Source: Pseudomonas viridiflava
GTDB lineage: Bacteria > Pseudomonadota > Gammaproteobacteria > Pseudomonadales > Pseudomonadaceae
Assembly: GCF_900573885.1 (NCBI RefSeq)
Contig: NZ_UPSE01000306.1
Span: 186,001-250,000, forward strand
Length of the DNA: 64,000 bases
Direction: 5' to 3'
Made by a program: the position numbers and the translations under genes. Of the stretch, positions 35,147 through 44,611 are shown piece by piece (within the stretch, counting starts at the first letter, position 1; each line of letters starts with the position of its first letter). The notes below the pieces were generated by a model. That model ran no database searches. It saw only the letters and a program-made list of their open reading frames with translations, and was not told the origin of the DNA.

Positions 35147-37306
35147 TTGACCACCATGGAACGGACCGGACCCTCCGGAGACCCGCGCTTAGATCACGAC
35201 GACCCGTTGCTCGACGGTTTGTTGATTCTGTGCAACCTGCACAACTGCTCGGCCAGCCGCGGCAGTCTGAGTGCCGGCTTGCCAATGCCCGAACAACGTT
35301 TGAGCCCCGAATTATTGCCTCGCGCTGCAGCCCGTGCCGGCCTGCAAGGCCGTTTGCTGCGCCGTGAGCTGAATGCCATTTCCGCCCTCAACCTGCCCGT
35401 GCTGCTAGTGCTCAAGGGCGGGCGCTGCGCTGTGTTGCGTGAGTGGGGCAAGGATAATCAGGCGCTGATTCTGCCCAGCGAAGCCGAAGGCGGCGAGCAA
35501 TGGGTGAGCCGCGAATTGCTGCAAGCCGAGTACGCCGGCCAGGCGCTGTTTGCCCGTCCGCGCCACGAGCTCGAAGACCTGCGCACGCCGCTGGTGCCAC
35601 GCGTTGAAGCCTGGTTTCGCGACACCTTGAAGCTATCGCGCTGGCTGTACGCCGACGCCATTCTCGCCAGCCTGCTGATCAACCTGCTGGGCATGATGGT
35701 GCCGCTGTTTGTGATGCAGACCTACGACCGCGTGGTGCCCAACCAGGCCATCTCCACCTTGTGGGTGCTGTCCATCGGTTTGCTGCTCGGCACCCTGTTC
35801 GAACTGCTGCTGCGGGTGCTGCGGTCGCACCTGCTGGATGTCGCCGGCAAGAAGACCGACGTGGTGCTCTCGGCCACGTTGTTCGAGCGCATCACCGGCA
35901 TGTCGATGAGCGCCCGGCCAGCCAGCGTCGGCGGCTTTGCGCAAAGCATTCATGACTTCCAGGGCCTGCGTGAATTCCTCACCGCCGTCACCCTCACCAG
36001 CATCATCGACCTGCCCTTTGCCCTGCTGATGATTGTGGTCATCGGCCTGCTCGGCGGCTGGCTGGTGGTGATTCCGCTGCTGGCGTTTCCCATCACCATT
36101 GTCTTTGCGCTGATCATTCAGTCGCGCCTGCGTGACACCGTGCAGAAGAGCCTGGCCCTGGGCGCTGAGCGGCAAGCGCTGCTGATTGAAACGCTGAGCG
36201 GCCTGGAAACACTCAAAGCGTGCAGCGCCGAAAGCGAACGCCAGCACAAGTGGGAAACCACCCACGGGGCCATGACCCGTCTGGACGCCCACGCCCGCAA
36301 CCTGTCGGCGCTGGCCACCAATGGCACGCTGTTCCTGCAGCAGTTCTCCGGCATGGCGACCATTATTGCCGGCGTGTACCTGATTATTGACGGCAACCTC
36401 AGCGTCGGTGCGCTGGTGGCCTCGTACATGCTCGGCAGCCGCGTAATGGCGCCGCTGGGGCAGATTGCCGGGCTCATCACGCGCTATCAGCAAGCGCAGA
36501 TCACCATGCGCAGCACCGACGCCATGATGTCGATGCCGCAGGAACGCCAGGCCAAACAGCGGCCGCTGGAGCGCACCCACCTCAAGGGCGCGCTGGACAT
36601 GCACAAGGTCAGCTTCACCTACCCCAACGCCAGCGGCCCGGCGCTGGTCGGCGCCAGCCTGCACATGCAGCCGGGCGAGCGCATCGGCATCATCGGCCGC
36701 AGCGGTTCAGGCAAAAGCACCCTGGCGCGCTTGATCATGGGTTTCTACACGCCCGAAGAAGGCCAACTGCTGCTCGACGGCCTCGACCTACGCCAACTCG
36801 ATGTGGCCGACCTGCGCCACCAGATCGGCTACGTCGCCCACGACCTGCCGCTGCTCTCCGGCAGCCTGCGTGACAACCTCACCCTCGGCGCCCGTTACGT
36901 GAGCGATGCACGCATGCTCGAAGTGGCGGAAATGACCGGCGTCAGCGAACTTGCTCGTCAGCATCCGCAAGGCTTCGAGCGCCCGGTTGGCGAGCGCGGC
37001 CAGTTGCTTTCCGGCGGGCAGCGCCAGGCCGTATTGCTGGCCCGCGCGCTGCTTCTGGACCCGCCGATTCTGGTGCTCGACGAGCCCACCAGCGCCATGG
37101 ACAACGCCAGCGAAGAAGCTCTGAAAGCCAGGCTGAACACCTGGGTTCAAGGCAAAACCGTGCTGCTGATTACGCACCGCACTTCCATGCTCAGCCTGGT
37201 CGACCGCCTGATCGTGCTCGACAACGGCCAGGTCATGGCCGACGGGCCGAAGGATGCGGTCATCGATGCCCTGCGCAAAGGCCGCATCGGCCAGGCCTCG
37301 GTGTGA
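35147..37306 (+). CDS. lapB: LapB, type I secretion ABC transporter
   Basis: The 719-residue protein has an N-terminal C39-like domain (about residues 18-140) that seems to lack a working protease site, five or six membrane helices at about 165-440, and an ATPase domain with Walker A GRSGSGKS near 519, signature LSGGQRQ near 622 and Walker B ILVLDEPTS near 643. It powers export of the adhesin across the inner membrane. I take the TTG at 35147 as start because GAGGAG lies 8 bp upstream; the ATG at 35156 would be 17 bp away. Confidence 0.95.
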   Translation: MTTMERTGPSGDPRLDHDDPLLDGLLILCNLHNCSASRGSLSAGLPMPEQRLSPELLPRAAARAGLQGRLLRRELNAISALNLPVLLVLKGGRCAVLREWGKDNQALILPSEAEGGEQWVSRELLQAEYAGQALFARPRHELEDLRTPLVPRVEAWFRDTLKLSRWLYADAILASLLINLLGMMVPLFVMQTYDRVVPNQAISTLWVLSIGLLLGTLFELLLRVLRSHLLDVAGKKTDVVLSATLFERITGMSMSARPASVGGFAQSIHDFQGLREFLTAVTLTSIIDLPFALLMIVVIGLLGGWLVVIPLLAFPITIVFALIIQSRLRDTVQKSLALGAERQALLIETLSGLETLKACSAESERQHKWETTHGAMTRLDAHARNLSALATNGTLFLQQFSGMATIIAGVYLIIDGNLSVGALVASYMLGSRVMAPLGQIAGLITRYQQAQITMRSTDAMMSMPQERQAKQRPLERTHLKGALDMHKVSFTYPNASGPALVGASLHMQPGERIGIIGRSGSGKSTLARLIMGFYTPEEGQLLLDGLDLRQLDVADLRHQIGYVAHDLPLLSGSLRDNLTLGARYVSDARMLEVAEMTGVSELARQHPQGFERPVGERGQLLSGGQRQAVLLARALLLDPPILVLDEPTSAMDNASEEALKARLNTWVQGKTVLLITHRTSMLSLVDRLIVLDNGQVMADGPKDAVIDALRKGRIGQASV

Positions 37307-37315
37307 CGTCAACTG

Positions 37316-38695
37316 ATGAGTGCTAACGGAAAAGACATGGACCTGAGCCAACCGCCTCGCGGCTATTTTTCAAGCCTGCGCCAGAAAAAGCAGGACACCG
37401 AGTTCATGCCGGAAGTGGACGGCGTGGTGCGCGAAGACTCGCCGTGGTTTGCCCGCATTACCTTGTGGGTGACCTGCGCCCTGCTGATCACGGCCCTCGC
37501 CTGGGCCTACTTTGCAGTGCTGGACGAAGTGACCACGGGCGAAGGCAAAGCCATTCCTTCGAGCAAAGTGCAGGTGATCCAGAACCTGGAAGGCGGCATC
37601 GTTACCGAAATTTTCGTGCGCGAAGGCCAGATGGTGAACAAGGGCGACAAGCTTATGCGCCTGGATGACACACGCTTTCTTTCCAACCGCGGCGAAACCG
37701 AAGCCGACCGCATGGCGCTGGTCGCGCAGGTGGAGCGTTTATCTGCCGAGGCCGAAGGACGGCCGATGAATCTGTCTGCCGACATTCTGGAAAAAGCCCC
37801 GCAACTGGCGGCCGACGAACTGGCGCTGTACAGCTCGCGGAAAAAACACCTGGAAAGCGAGCAGCGCACATTGAATGAACAGCTGCGGCAGAAAACCCAG
37901 GAGCTCGCCGAGTATCGTTCCAAGGCCGATCAGTACCGCTCGAGCCTGGGCTTGCTGCAGCAAGAGCTGAATATGTCCGAGCCGCTGGTGGGCACGGGCG
38001 CCATTTCGCCCGTTGAAATTCTGCGTTTGCGCCGCAGCGCCGTGGAAATTCGCGGCTCGTTGAACTCCACCACGCTGGCGATTCCGCGGGCTGAGTCGGC
38101 GATCAACGAAATCAAAAGCAAAATGCAGGAATCGGATCTGGCCTTCCGCTCTGACGCCTCGAAAGAGCTCAACGAAAAACGCACCGAACTGCAAAAAATC
38201 ACCGCCACCAGTGTCGCCATCGACGACCGCGTGACTCGCACCACGGTGACCTCGCCGGTGCACGGCATTATCAAAACGCTGAAGATCAACACCATTGGCG
38301 GCGTGGTGCAGCCCGGCAGCGACATGCTGGAAATCGTGCCCATCGAAGACAACCTGCTGATCGAAGCGCGGGTGCGTCCGCAAGACGTGGCTTTTCTGCA
38401 CCCCGGCCAAAGCGCCATGGTGAAATTCACCGCCTACGACTACACCATTTACGGCGGCATGAAAGCCAAGCTGGAACTGATCAGCGCCGACACCGTGACC
38501 GACGACAAAGGCAACAGCTTCTACCTGATTCAGCTGCGCACCGAGAAAAACCACCTGGGCACCGATGAGCATCCGCTGCTGATCATTCCCGGCATGGTGG
38601 CCAACGTCGGCATCATCACCGGGCATAAAAGCGTGCTGGATTACCTGCTGAAACCGGTGCTCAAAGCCCGTTCCGAAGCGATGCGCGAGCGCTAA
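37316..38695 (+). CDS. lapC: LapC, membrane-fusion (HlyD family) subunit of the adhesin exporter
   Basis: The 459-residue protein has a cytoplasmic N-terminus, one membrane helix at about 48-67, a lipoyl-like half-motif (VQVIQNLEGGIVTEIFVREGQMVNKGD), a long coiled coil at about 130-305 and the second lipoyl/beta-barrel part (TSPVHGIIKTLKINTIGGVVQPG). It bridges LapB and LapE in the periplasm. It begins 9 bp after lapB and is co-transcribed with it. Confidence 0.95.
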   Translation: MSANGKDMDLSQPPRGYFSSLRQKKQDTEFMPEVDGVVREDSPWFARITLWVTCALLITALAWAYFAVLDEVTTGEGKAIPSSKVQVIQNLEGGIVTEIFVREGQMVNKGDKLMRLDDTRFLSNRGETEADRMALVAQVERLSAEAEGRPMNLSADILEKAPQLAADELALYSSRKKHLESEQRTLNEQLRQKTQELAEYRSKADQYRSSLGLLQQELNMSEPLVGTGAISPVEILRLRRSAVEIRGSLNSTTLAIPRAESAINEIKSKMQESDLAFRSDASKELNEKRTELQKITATSVAIDDRVTRTTVTSPVHGIIKTLKINTIGGVVQPGSDMLEIVPIEDNLLIEARVRPQDVAFLHPGQSAMVKFTAYDYTIYGGMKAKLELISADTVTDDKGNSFYLIQLRTEKNHLGTDEHPLLIIPGMVANVGIITGHKSVLDYLLKPVLKARSEAMRER

Positions 38696-38716
38696 GGCGC
38701 CCCGCTCGCCCGGCGG

Positions 38717-39646
38717 TTACGGCCGCCAAACCGCCGCCTCGATATCCAGCTTTTTCGGCAGCAAGCGATTGGCCAGAAACAGGTCGGCGGTCGCTTGCTG
38801 GGCCGCCACAATTTCGGCGCTGACGGCCATCGGCGGCGACGGCGGACGATGGCTGAAAGTGCGTTCGATCACCGCAGGCGGCAAGCCCATAAAGCTGGAA
38901 AGAAGTGCAACGCTGGCGTCCTTGTCGGTGCGGGTCAGCGCTTCGGCCTTGCCCAATTCATCCAGCAATGCCGGAATAAACTGCGGGTTTGCCTGGGCAT
39001 ACGGCCGCGCCGCCAAAAAGAACGGCCCGATCAACCCAAGCCCTTCGCCATTGACGAGCAAGCGCGCCTTGCCTTCCAGTTCCAGCGCTGAGTAGTACGG
39101 GTCCCAAATCACCCAGGCATCGACGCCGCCCTGCTCAAACGCCGCGCGGGCGTCGGCAGGCGACAGGTACACCGGCTGAATATCGGTAAAGGCCAGGCCG
39201 GCTTCGTTCAGTGCCCGCAGCAGCAAATTGTGCGAGCTGGAGCCTTTTTGAAAGGCGACCTTTTTGCCCTTTAACTCGGCCACGCTGTGAATCGGGCTGG
39301 CATTGGCGACCACAATCACTTCGGCCTGCGGCTTGGCGGGTTCAGCGGCGATATAGAGCAAATCAGCGCCGGCCGCCTGGGCGAACAGCGGCGGAATATC
39401 GCCGGTGGAACCGACGTCCAGGGCGCCGATATTCAACGCTTCGAGCATCTGCGGCCCGGCCGGAAATTCAATCCATTTGATCTGTGTGTTAGCAAAGCGC
39501 TGCTCGAGCAGCTTGTGCTCTTTGGCCAACACCAGACTCGCCGAGCCCTTCTGATAGCCGATGCGCAGCGTGGCCGGGTCGGCCCACGCCAACTGAGTGC
39601 ACGCGGCGAGCAGCCACAGCGCGGCAAAACGGTTTAAACGGCGCAT
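38717..39646 (-). CDS. ABC transporter periplasmic substrate-binding protein (sulfonate/nitrate type, SsuA-like)
   Basis: The 309-residue protein has a signal peptide (cut after AWA at about 22) and an SsuA/TauA-type fold: LRIGYQKGSASLVLAKE, FPAGPQMLEALNIGALDVGSTGDIPPLFAQ, VAFQKGSSSHNLLLRALNEAG and VDAWVIWDPYYSALE. It probably binds an aliphatic sulfonate. The permease and ATPase genes are not adjacent, so it must rely on a transporter encoded elsewhere. The ATG at 39644-39646 lies directly after the stop of the aldo/keto reductase gene, so the two are coupled. Confidence 0.87.
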   Translation of the reverse strand: MRRLNRFAALWLLAACTQLAWADPATLRIGYQKGSASLVLAKEHKLLEQRFANTQIKWIEFPAGPQMLEALNIGALDVGSTGDIPPLFAQAAGADLLYIAAEPAKPQAEVIVVANASPIHSVAELKGKKVAFQKGSSSHNLLLRALNEAGLAFTDIQPVYLSPADARAAFEQGGVDAWVIWDPYYSALELEGKARLLVNGEGLGLIGPFFLAARPYAQANPQFIPALLDELGKAEALTRTDKDASVALLSSFMGLPPAVIERTFSHRPPSPPMAVSAEIVAAQQATADLFLANRLLPKKLDIEAAVWRP

Positions 39647-39647
39647 G

Positions 39648-40688
39648 TCATTCCCAATCGGTGGAAGGTTTTTCCCAGAGGTTGATTCCGCCTTCAACGG
39701 CGAAGCGGTCGATTTCGGCCAGCTCCTCGGCGCTAAAGGCCAGGTTGTTCAGCGCCCCGACGTTTTCGACGATCTGCTCCGGGTGGCTGGCGCCGATCAG
39801 CGCCGAGGTCACGCGTGAGTCGCGCAGCGTCCAGGCCAAGGCCAGTTGCGCCAGGCTTTGGCCACGGCGTTTGGCGATTTCATTGAGCGCGCGGGCGCGT
39901 TCGATATTGGCCTCGGACAAATGCTCCGGCCGCAGCGAAGCGCCGCCCGGGCGGTTAACGCGCGAGTCTTGCGGCACGCCATTGAGGTACTTGTCGCTGA
40001 GCAAGCCCTGGGCCAGCGCGGTGAACACGATGACCCCGGCGCCCACTTCGTCGGTGGCATCGAGCAGGTCTTTTTCGATCCAACGATTGAGCAGGTTGTA
40101 CGCCGGCTGATGAATCAGCAGCGGCACCTGGCGCTCGCGCAGCAAGGCGGTGATTTCACGGGTTTTGCCGGCCGAATACGAAGAGACACCGATGTACAAC
40201 GCCTTACCCTGCTCGACGATGCTCGCCAGCGCGCCGGCGGTTTCTTCCAGCGGCGTGTGCGGGTCGAAGCGGTGCGAATAGAAGATGTCGACGTACTCCA
40301 GCCCCAGGCGTTGCAGGCTTTGGTCGAGGCTGGAAATCAGGTACTTGCGCGAACTGCCGCCTTGGCCGTAGGGGCCAGGCCACATGTCCCAGCCGGCCTT
40401 GGTGGAAATGATTAGCTCGTCGCGGTGCGCGGCGAAATCTTCCTTGAGCAGGCGGCCGAAATTGGTTTCCGCGCTGCCGTACGGCGGGCCGTAGTTGTTG
40501 GCCAGGTCGAAGTGATTGATGCCCAGATCGAACGCCGTGCGCAGCAAGGCGCGCTGGGTAGAAATGGGCGTGGCATCGCCGAAGTTGTGCCACAGGCCGA
40601 GGGACAGCGCCGGCAACACCAGGCCGCTGCGGCCGACACGGCGGTAGGGCATGGATTGATAGCGGTCGGGGTTGGCGAGGTAGGTCAT
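39648..40688 (-). CDS. Aldo/keto reductase (YghZ-like)
   Basis: The 346-residue protein is an NADPH-dependent aldo/keto reductase: FDLGINHFDLANNYGPPYGSAE (catalytic Asp and Tyr region), IISTKAGWDMWPGPYGQGGSRKYL (Lys), YIDIFYSHRFDPHTP-like (His) and IGASHPEQIVEN for the cofactor phosphate. The GPYGQGGS loop is typical of the YghZ/Kv-beta branch, which reduces aldehydes such as methylglyoxal. It is located between a flavin monooxygenase and a sulfonate-type binding protein on the same strand, so it may help handle an aldehyde released by desulfonation; that is inference. Confidence 0.9.
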   Translation of the reverse strand: MTYLANPDRYQSMPYRRVGRSGLVLPALSLGLWHNFGDATPISTQRALLRTAFDLGINHFDLANNYGPPYGSAETNFGRLLKEDFAAHRDELIISTKAGWDMWPGPYGQGGSSRKYLISSLDQSLQRLGLEYVDIFYSHRFDPHTPLEETAGALASIVEQGKALYIGVSSYSAGKTREITALLRERQVPLLIHQPAYNLLNRWIEKDLLDATDEVGAGVIVFTALAQGLLSDKYLNGVPQDSRVNRPGGASLRPEHLSEANIERARALNEIAKRRGQSLAQLALAWTLRDSRVTSALIGASHPEQIVENVGALNNLAFSAEELAEIDRFAVEGGINLWEKPSTDWE

Positions 40689-40701
40689 GGCTGTTCCTTA
40701 T

Positions 40702-40790
40702 TTGTTGGGCTTCGCTGTGCTCAACCCAACCTACGGTTAAGGCGTAGGTTGGGTCGGTCCGCGTTCGGTGAGCACAGCGAAGCCCAACGG
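40702..40790. repeat. Inverted pair of GTAGGTTGGG-family repeats
   Basis: Units 40702-40735 and 40743-40790 mirror each other (TTGGGCTTCGCTGTGCTCA against TGAGCACAGCGAAGCCCAA). The second unit carries a short extra block after GTAGGTTGGGT. It separates the monooxygenase and aldo/keto reductase genes. Confidence 0.82.
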
Positions 40791-40793
40791 GAT

Positions 40794-42119
40794 TTAAAAA
40801 AACTGATTCACCGGCCGAGTCAGGCCCAGGTGCTCACGCAGGGTGCTGCCCTGATACTGAGTGCGAAACAAGCCTCGGCGTTGCAGCTCGGGCACAACAA
40901 AATGAGCGACGTCTTCCAGCCCGGCCGGCAAGTGCGGCACCAACACGTTGAAGCCATCCGCCGCGCCGCCTTCGAACCAGGCCTGCAACTCATCGGCAAT
41001 GTCGCTGCCGGTGCCGATCAGGCTGTAGTGCCCTCTTCCACCGGCAATACGCCGGCCCAGTTGCGCCAGGCTCAAGTTCTCGGCGCCGGCCAGGTCGGTG
41101 AGCAATTTCTGCCGGCTCTGTTGACCGTTTTCGGTGAGCGGTAACTCGGGCAGCGGGCCGTCCAGCGGATAGCCCGACAAATCAAAATTGCCCAACATGC
41201 GTCCCAGCAAAGCGACGCCCACCTGTGGCTCCACTAGCTCTTGAAACTGCTCGAATTTCTCCTGCGCTTCGTCACGGCTCTGGCCGACCACCACAAACAC
41301 GCCGGGCATGATTTTCAGCGCGTCGGGCGCGCGGCCAAAGGCGGCCATGCGCCCTTTTACGTCGGCATAAAACGCCTGGGCTTTGGCCAACGAAGTTTGC
41401 GCGGTGAACACCACTTCCGCCGTTTCCGCCGCCAGGGCGCGACCGGTTTCCGAGGAGCCCGCCTGCACGATCACCGGCCGACCCTGCGGCGAGCGGGCGA
41501 CGTTAAGCGGACCGCGCACGCTGAAGTGCTCGCCGCTGTGGTTGAGCACGTGCAGCCTGGCCGGGTCGTAGAACTGGCCGGTTTGTTTGTTCTGCACAAA
41601 GGCATCGTCGGCCCAGCTGTCCCATAGGCCGGTAACCACCTGATGGAATTCGCGGGCGCGGGCGTAGCGTTCGGCGTGGGGAATATGCGCATCGCGGCCA
41701 AAATTGAAGGCCTCGGCGGCGGCATCGGAGGTCACCAGGTTCCAGCCTGAGCGGCCGCCCGACAAGTGATCCAGCGAGGCGAATTTACGGGCCACGTGGT
41801 AGGGCTCGTTGTAGCTGGTAGTGACCGTGCTGATCAGCCCGATGCGCTCGGTGACGGCGCTGAGCGCGGCCAGCAAGGTCAGCGGCTCGAAGTACACCGA
41901 ACGTGAGGTGTGGCTGGCTATGTCGTCGGTGCTGGCGGCCACGCTGTCGGCGACAAACACCGCATCGAAACAGGCCGCTTCGGCGATTTGTGCGGTGCGT
42001 TTGTAGCTGGCGAAATCCAGCGGATTGGCCTGCACGTCCGGGTGGCGCCAGGCAGCGATGTGGTGCCCGCCGGCCATCAGGAAAGCGCCAAGGCTGAGTT
42101 GGCGGGTGGGGGTGGTCAT
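40794..42119 (-). CDS. FMN-dependent monooxygenase of the NtaA/SnaA/DszA (luciferase-like) family
   Basis: The 441-residue protein matches the NtaA/SnaA/SoxA branch of bacterial luciferase-like monooxygenases: LSLGAFLMAGGHHIAAWRHPD, DHLSGGRSGWNLVTSDAAAEAFNFG, and PVIVQAGSSETGRALAAETAEVVFTAQ are family signatures. Such enzymes use reduced FMN and oxygen to open organosulfur or aminopolycarboxylate compounds. The flavin reductase partner is not in the window. With the sulfonate-type binding protein and the TonB receptor nearby it probably belongs to an organosulfur scavenging set. Confidence 0.9.
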   Translation of the reverse strand: MTTPTRQLSLGAFLMAGGHHIAAWRHPDVQANPLDFASYKRTAQIAEAACFDAVFVADSVAASTDDIASHTSRSVYFEPLTLLAALSAVTERIGLISTVTTSYNEPYHVARKFASLDHLSGGRSGWNLVTSDAAAEAFNFGRDAHIPHAERYARAREFHQVVTGLWDSWADDAFVQNKQTGQFYDPARLHVLNHSGEHFSVRGPLNVARSPQGRPVIVQAGSSETGRALAAETAEVVFTAQTSLAKAQAFYADVKGRMAAFGRAPDALKIMPGVFVVVGQSRDEAQEKFEQFQELVEPQVGVALLGRMLGNFDLSGYPLDGPLPELPLTENGQQSRQKLLTDLAGAENLSLAQLGRRIAGGRGHYSLIGTGSDIADELQAWFEGGAADGFNVLVPHLPAGLEDVAHFVVPELQRRGLFRTQYQGSTLREHLGLTRPVNQFF

Positions 42120-42168
42120 GGGTGTGGGTTTCCTGGTGGTGCTTTTTGGTTGTTTAAGGGCAAGGGCA

Positions 42169-42192
42169 TCGCGGCTAAAGCCGCTCCCACAG
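42169..42192. repeat. REP unit (half site)
   Basis: TCGCGGCTAAAGCCGCTCCC is the common pseudomonad REP core with an internal GCGGCT..AGCCGC palindrome. It is upstream of the monooxygenase gene. Confidence 0.65.
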
Positions 42193-42245
42193 GGGTGGGT
42201 TGGACAAACAATGCAGCGGTAAAACTACGCCCTCGACCAAGACAT

Positions 42246-42351
42246 CCGTCATTCCCGCGCAGGCGGCGGTCCGACGATTCGGAATCCAGAATCGTCCGGC
42301 GAACGGTGCTCGTCGCAACACTCTGGATCCCCGCGTGCGCGAGGATGACGG
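42246..42351. repeat. Mirror pair of GATTCTGGAT-family repeats (one long variant)
   Basis: Unit 42246-42292 is the long variant with an inserted GGTCCGACGATTCGG block. Unit 42321-42351 is the short variant in the other orientation. The long variant recurs at 45991-46040. Confidence 0.8.
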
Positions 42352-42385
42352 TGGGTTTGTTCAAAGTAATGGTCAGGCTCGACCC

Positions 42386-44611
42386 TCAAAAATCCTTCCG
42401 CACCTCAACCCCAAAATACCGCTCATCATCCCTCGGCACCGAGCGATACACGTAGTTGGCGCCGCTATACGCCAGCCCATTCGAGTAGCTCTTGTCCGCC
42501 AAATTCTTACCCAGCACCGCCACGCGCCAGCCGTCGTTGTAGTCGGCCAGGGCCACGCTGGCGTTCCAGATGCCGTAGGCGCCCTGGATGGTGTTGGCGT
42601 TCTGGTCGAGGCTGTATTGCACCTGGTCTTGCCAGGCGTAGTCGGTGCTCAGTTCGATATCCAGGCCGTTGTCCAGCGGGATGGTGTAGTCGCCGCGTAC
42701 GTAGGTTTTCCAGTCCGGGCTGTAGGGCAGCGGTTTGCCGTTGATGTCGCACGAGGCAGCGGCGCCAACGGGGCAGCTGAATTCGTCGACACGCGCCTTG
42801 GTGTACGCCACGGCGCCGGAGAATTTCAGTTGGCTGGTGGCTTGCAGGCTGACGTCCAGTTCCACGCCTTCGGTTTTTACGCTACCGGCGTTGATCAGGC
42901 GGGTTACCACGGCGCCGGCCACCACGTCGTAGAAGTTGGCCTGGTAGTTGTCGTATTCGGTGTGGAACGCAGCCAGGTTGGCGGTCAGGCGGTTGTTGAA
43001 GGCGGTGCTTTTCAGGCCCACTTCCCAGGAGTTGGAGGTTTCCGGTTTCAACGCTTCGGTGTCACGCGGCTGCATGTTGAAGAACACGTTGTAGGCCGGG
43101 CCTTTGTAGCCACGCGAGTAGGTGATGTAGCTGGTCAGGTTGTCGTTGATGTCGTACTGGAAGCCGGCGCGACCGGTGAAGCCGTCTTCGTCCACCGAGC
43201 CGTTGCTGGCGTAGCTCGGCTGAATGCCGGTGGCCGCGGCGGTCGATACACGCTGGTGTTTGTATTCCAGGTCATCGTGGGTCCAGCGCAGGCCGAGAAT
43301 GCCGCGAAAGTCTTCGGTGAAGTTGAAGGTGTTTTCACCGAATACGGCGTAGCTGTCGTTGGTGGCTTCGTAGTCGGCGCGGCCGCGTTGGGTGACGAAG
43401 CTGACCGGCGTGACGGCGCGCTGGTAGGTCTCTTCACTTTTGCCGTGCATGTAAAAGGCGCCGAGCACGTATTCGTTGAACTCGCCTTTGGGGGAAGCCA
43501 GGCGCAGTTCTTGTGAGTATTGGTCGTAGTCGAGCTGACCTTTGTCGTGGGATTGCGGGAAGCCGGCCGCCACCTGCGCCAGGCGGTCGCCGTCCTGGTA
43601 CTGGGTGTTGTTCCAACCGCGCCAGGCGGTGATGGAGGTCAGCGTGTAATCGCCGAGGCTCCAGTCCACTTGGCCAGACAAGCCTTGGTTGCGGTCGTAC
43701 ACGCGGGTGTTGAAGTCGCTGTTGATGCTGCGGTTGTGATCGCTGGGGCTGACGCTGCTGCCCAAGGCATTGCCAAACGCGGGGCTGGCTTGGGTGATCA
43801 CGCCGTTGGGAAGGGTGTCTTTGCCATCGGTGTAGTCGGCGATCAGGGTGACTTTCACGTCGTCGTTCGGCTCGATTTCAAGCTTGCCGCGCGCGCCTTT
43901 GCGGTCGTAGCCGTTGACGTCATGGCCGTTGTATTCGTTCTCGACGTTGCCGTCGTACTTGCCCAGCAAGGTGGTGAGCGAGCCTTTTACGGTGTCGGTC
44001 AGGCGCCCGCCAATACCAAAGCGCAGGCGGTTTTCGTTGCCGCCGCCGAAGTGCGAATAGTCGACGTAACCGTGGGTTTCTTCCGGCGCTTCTTTGCTGA
44101 CGATGTTCAGCACGCCGGCCGAGGCGTTTTTGCCAAACAGCGTGCCTTGCGGGCCGCGCAGCACTTCGATGCGTTCCAGGTCGAGCAAGTCCAGCGTCGA
44201 CTGACCGGGGCGGCCGAGCACCACGCCATCGATCACAGTCGCCACGGTGGGCTCAATGCCCGGCGAGGTGGTGATGGTGCCCACGCCACGGATAAACAAC
44301 GAGGTGTCTTTGTTCGAGGCGCCGCTGCGGTAGTTGAGCGTGGGCACTTGCTGAACGATGCTCGAGACGTTGTTGCGGTTGTCGCGCTCAAGCTGTTCGC
44401 CATCGACCACCGACACCGCGACCGGCACCTTTTGCAGCGACTCTTCGCGGCGGGTGGCGGTAACCGTAACGGTGCTCAGGGTGGGCGCTTGCTCGGCGCT
44501 TTCGGTTTGCTCAGACGGCTCGGCGGCAACGCTGTATTGGCCCAGCGCGGCGAGCAAAACGGCCACGGCGAACGGGCTGCGACGCGGAAAATGGGATGCT
44601 GCGGTGTTCAT
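42386..44611 (-). CDS. TonB-dependent outer-membrane receptor
   Basis: The 741-residue protein has a signal peptide (cut near AEPSEQ), a TonB-box-like TLSTVTVTATR, a plug domain at about 55-165 (LFIRGVGTITTSPGIEPTVATVIDGVVLGRPG, RIEVLRGPQGTLFGKNASAGVLNIVSK) and a 22-strand-type barrel ending in Phe. The substrate is not evident. The neighbouring organosulfur-type genes and the LacI-type regulator suggest an organic nutrient rather than iron. The ATG at 44609-44611 has an AAGGGG site; a TTG six codons upstream was rejected. Two operator palindromes lie upstream. Confidence 0.92.
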   Translation of the reverse strand: MNTAASHFPRRSPFAVAVLLAALGQYSVAAEPSEQTESAEQAPTLSTVTVTATRREESLQKVPVAVSVVDGEQLERDNRNNVSSIVQQVPTLNYRSGASNKDTSLFIRGVGTITTSPGIEPTVATVIDGVVLGRPGQSTLDLLDLERIEVLRGPQGTLFGKNASAGVLNIVSKEAPEETHGYVDYSHFGGGNENRLRFGIGGRLTDTVKGSLTTLLGKYDGNVENEYNGHDVNGYDRKGARGKLEIEPNDDVKVTLIADYTDGKDTLPNGVITQASPAFGNALGSSVSPSDHNRSINSDFNTRVYDRNQGLSGQVDWSLGDYTLTSITAWRGWNNTQYQDGDRLAQVAAGFPQSHDKGQLDYDQYSQELRLASPKGEFNEYVLGAFYMHGKSEETYQRAVTPVSFVTQRGRADYEATNDSYAVFGENTFNFTEDFRGILGLRWTHDDLEYKHQRVSTAAATGIQPSYASNGSVDEDGFTGRAGFQYDINDNLTSYITYSRGYKGPAYNVFFNMQPRDTEALKPETSNSWEVGLKSTAFNNRLTANLAAFHTEYDNYQANFYDVVAGAVVTRLINAGSVKTEGVELDVSLQATSQLKFSGAVAYTKARVDEFSCPVGAAASCDINGKPLPYSPDWKTYVRGDYTIPLDNGLDIELSTDYAWQDQVQYSLDQNANTIQGAYGIWNASVALADYNDGWRVAVLGKNLADKSYSNGLAYSGANYVYRSVPRDDERYFGVEVRKDF

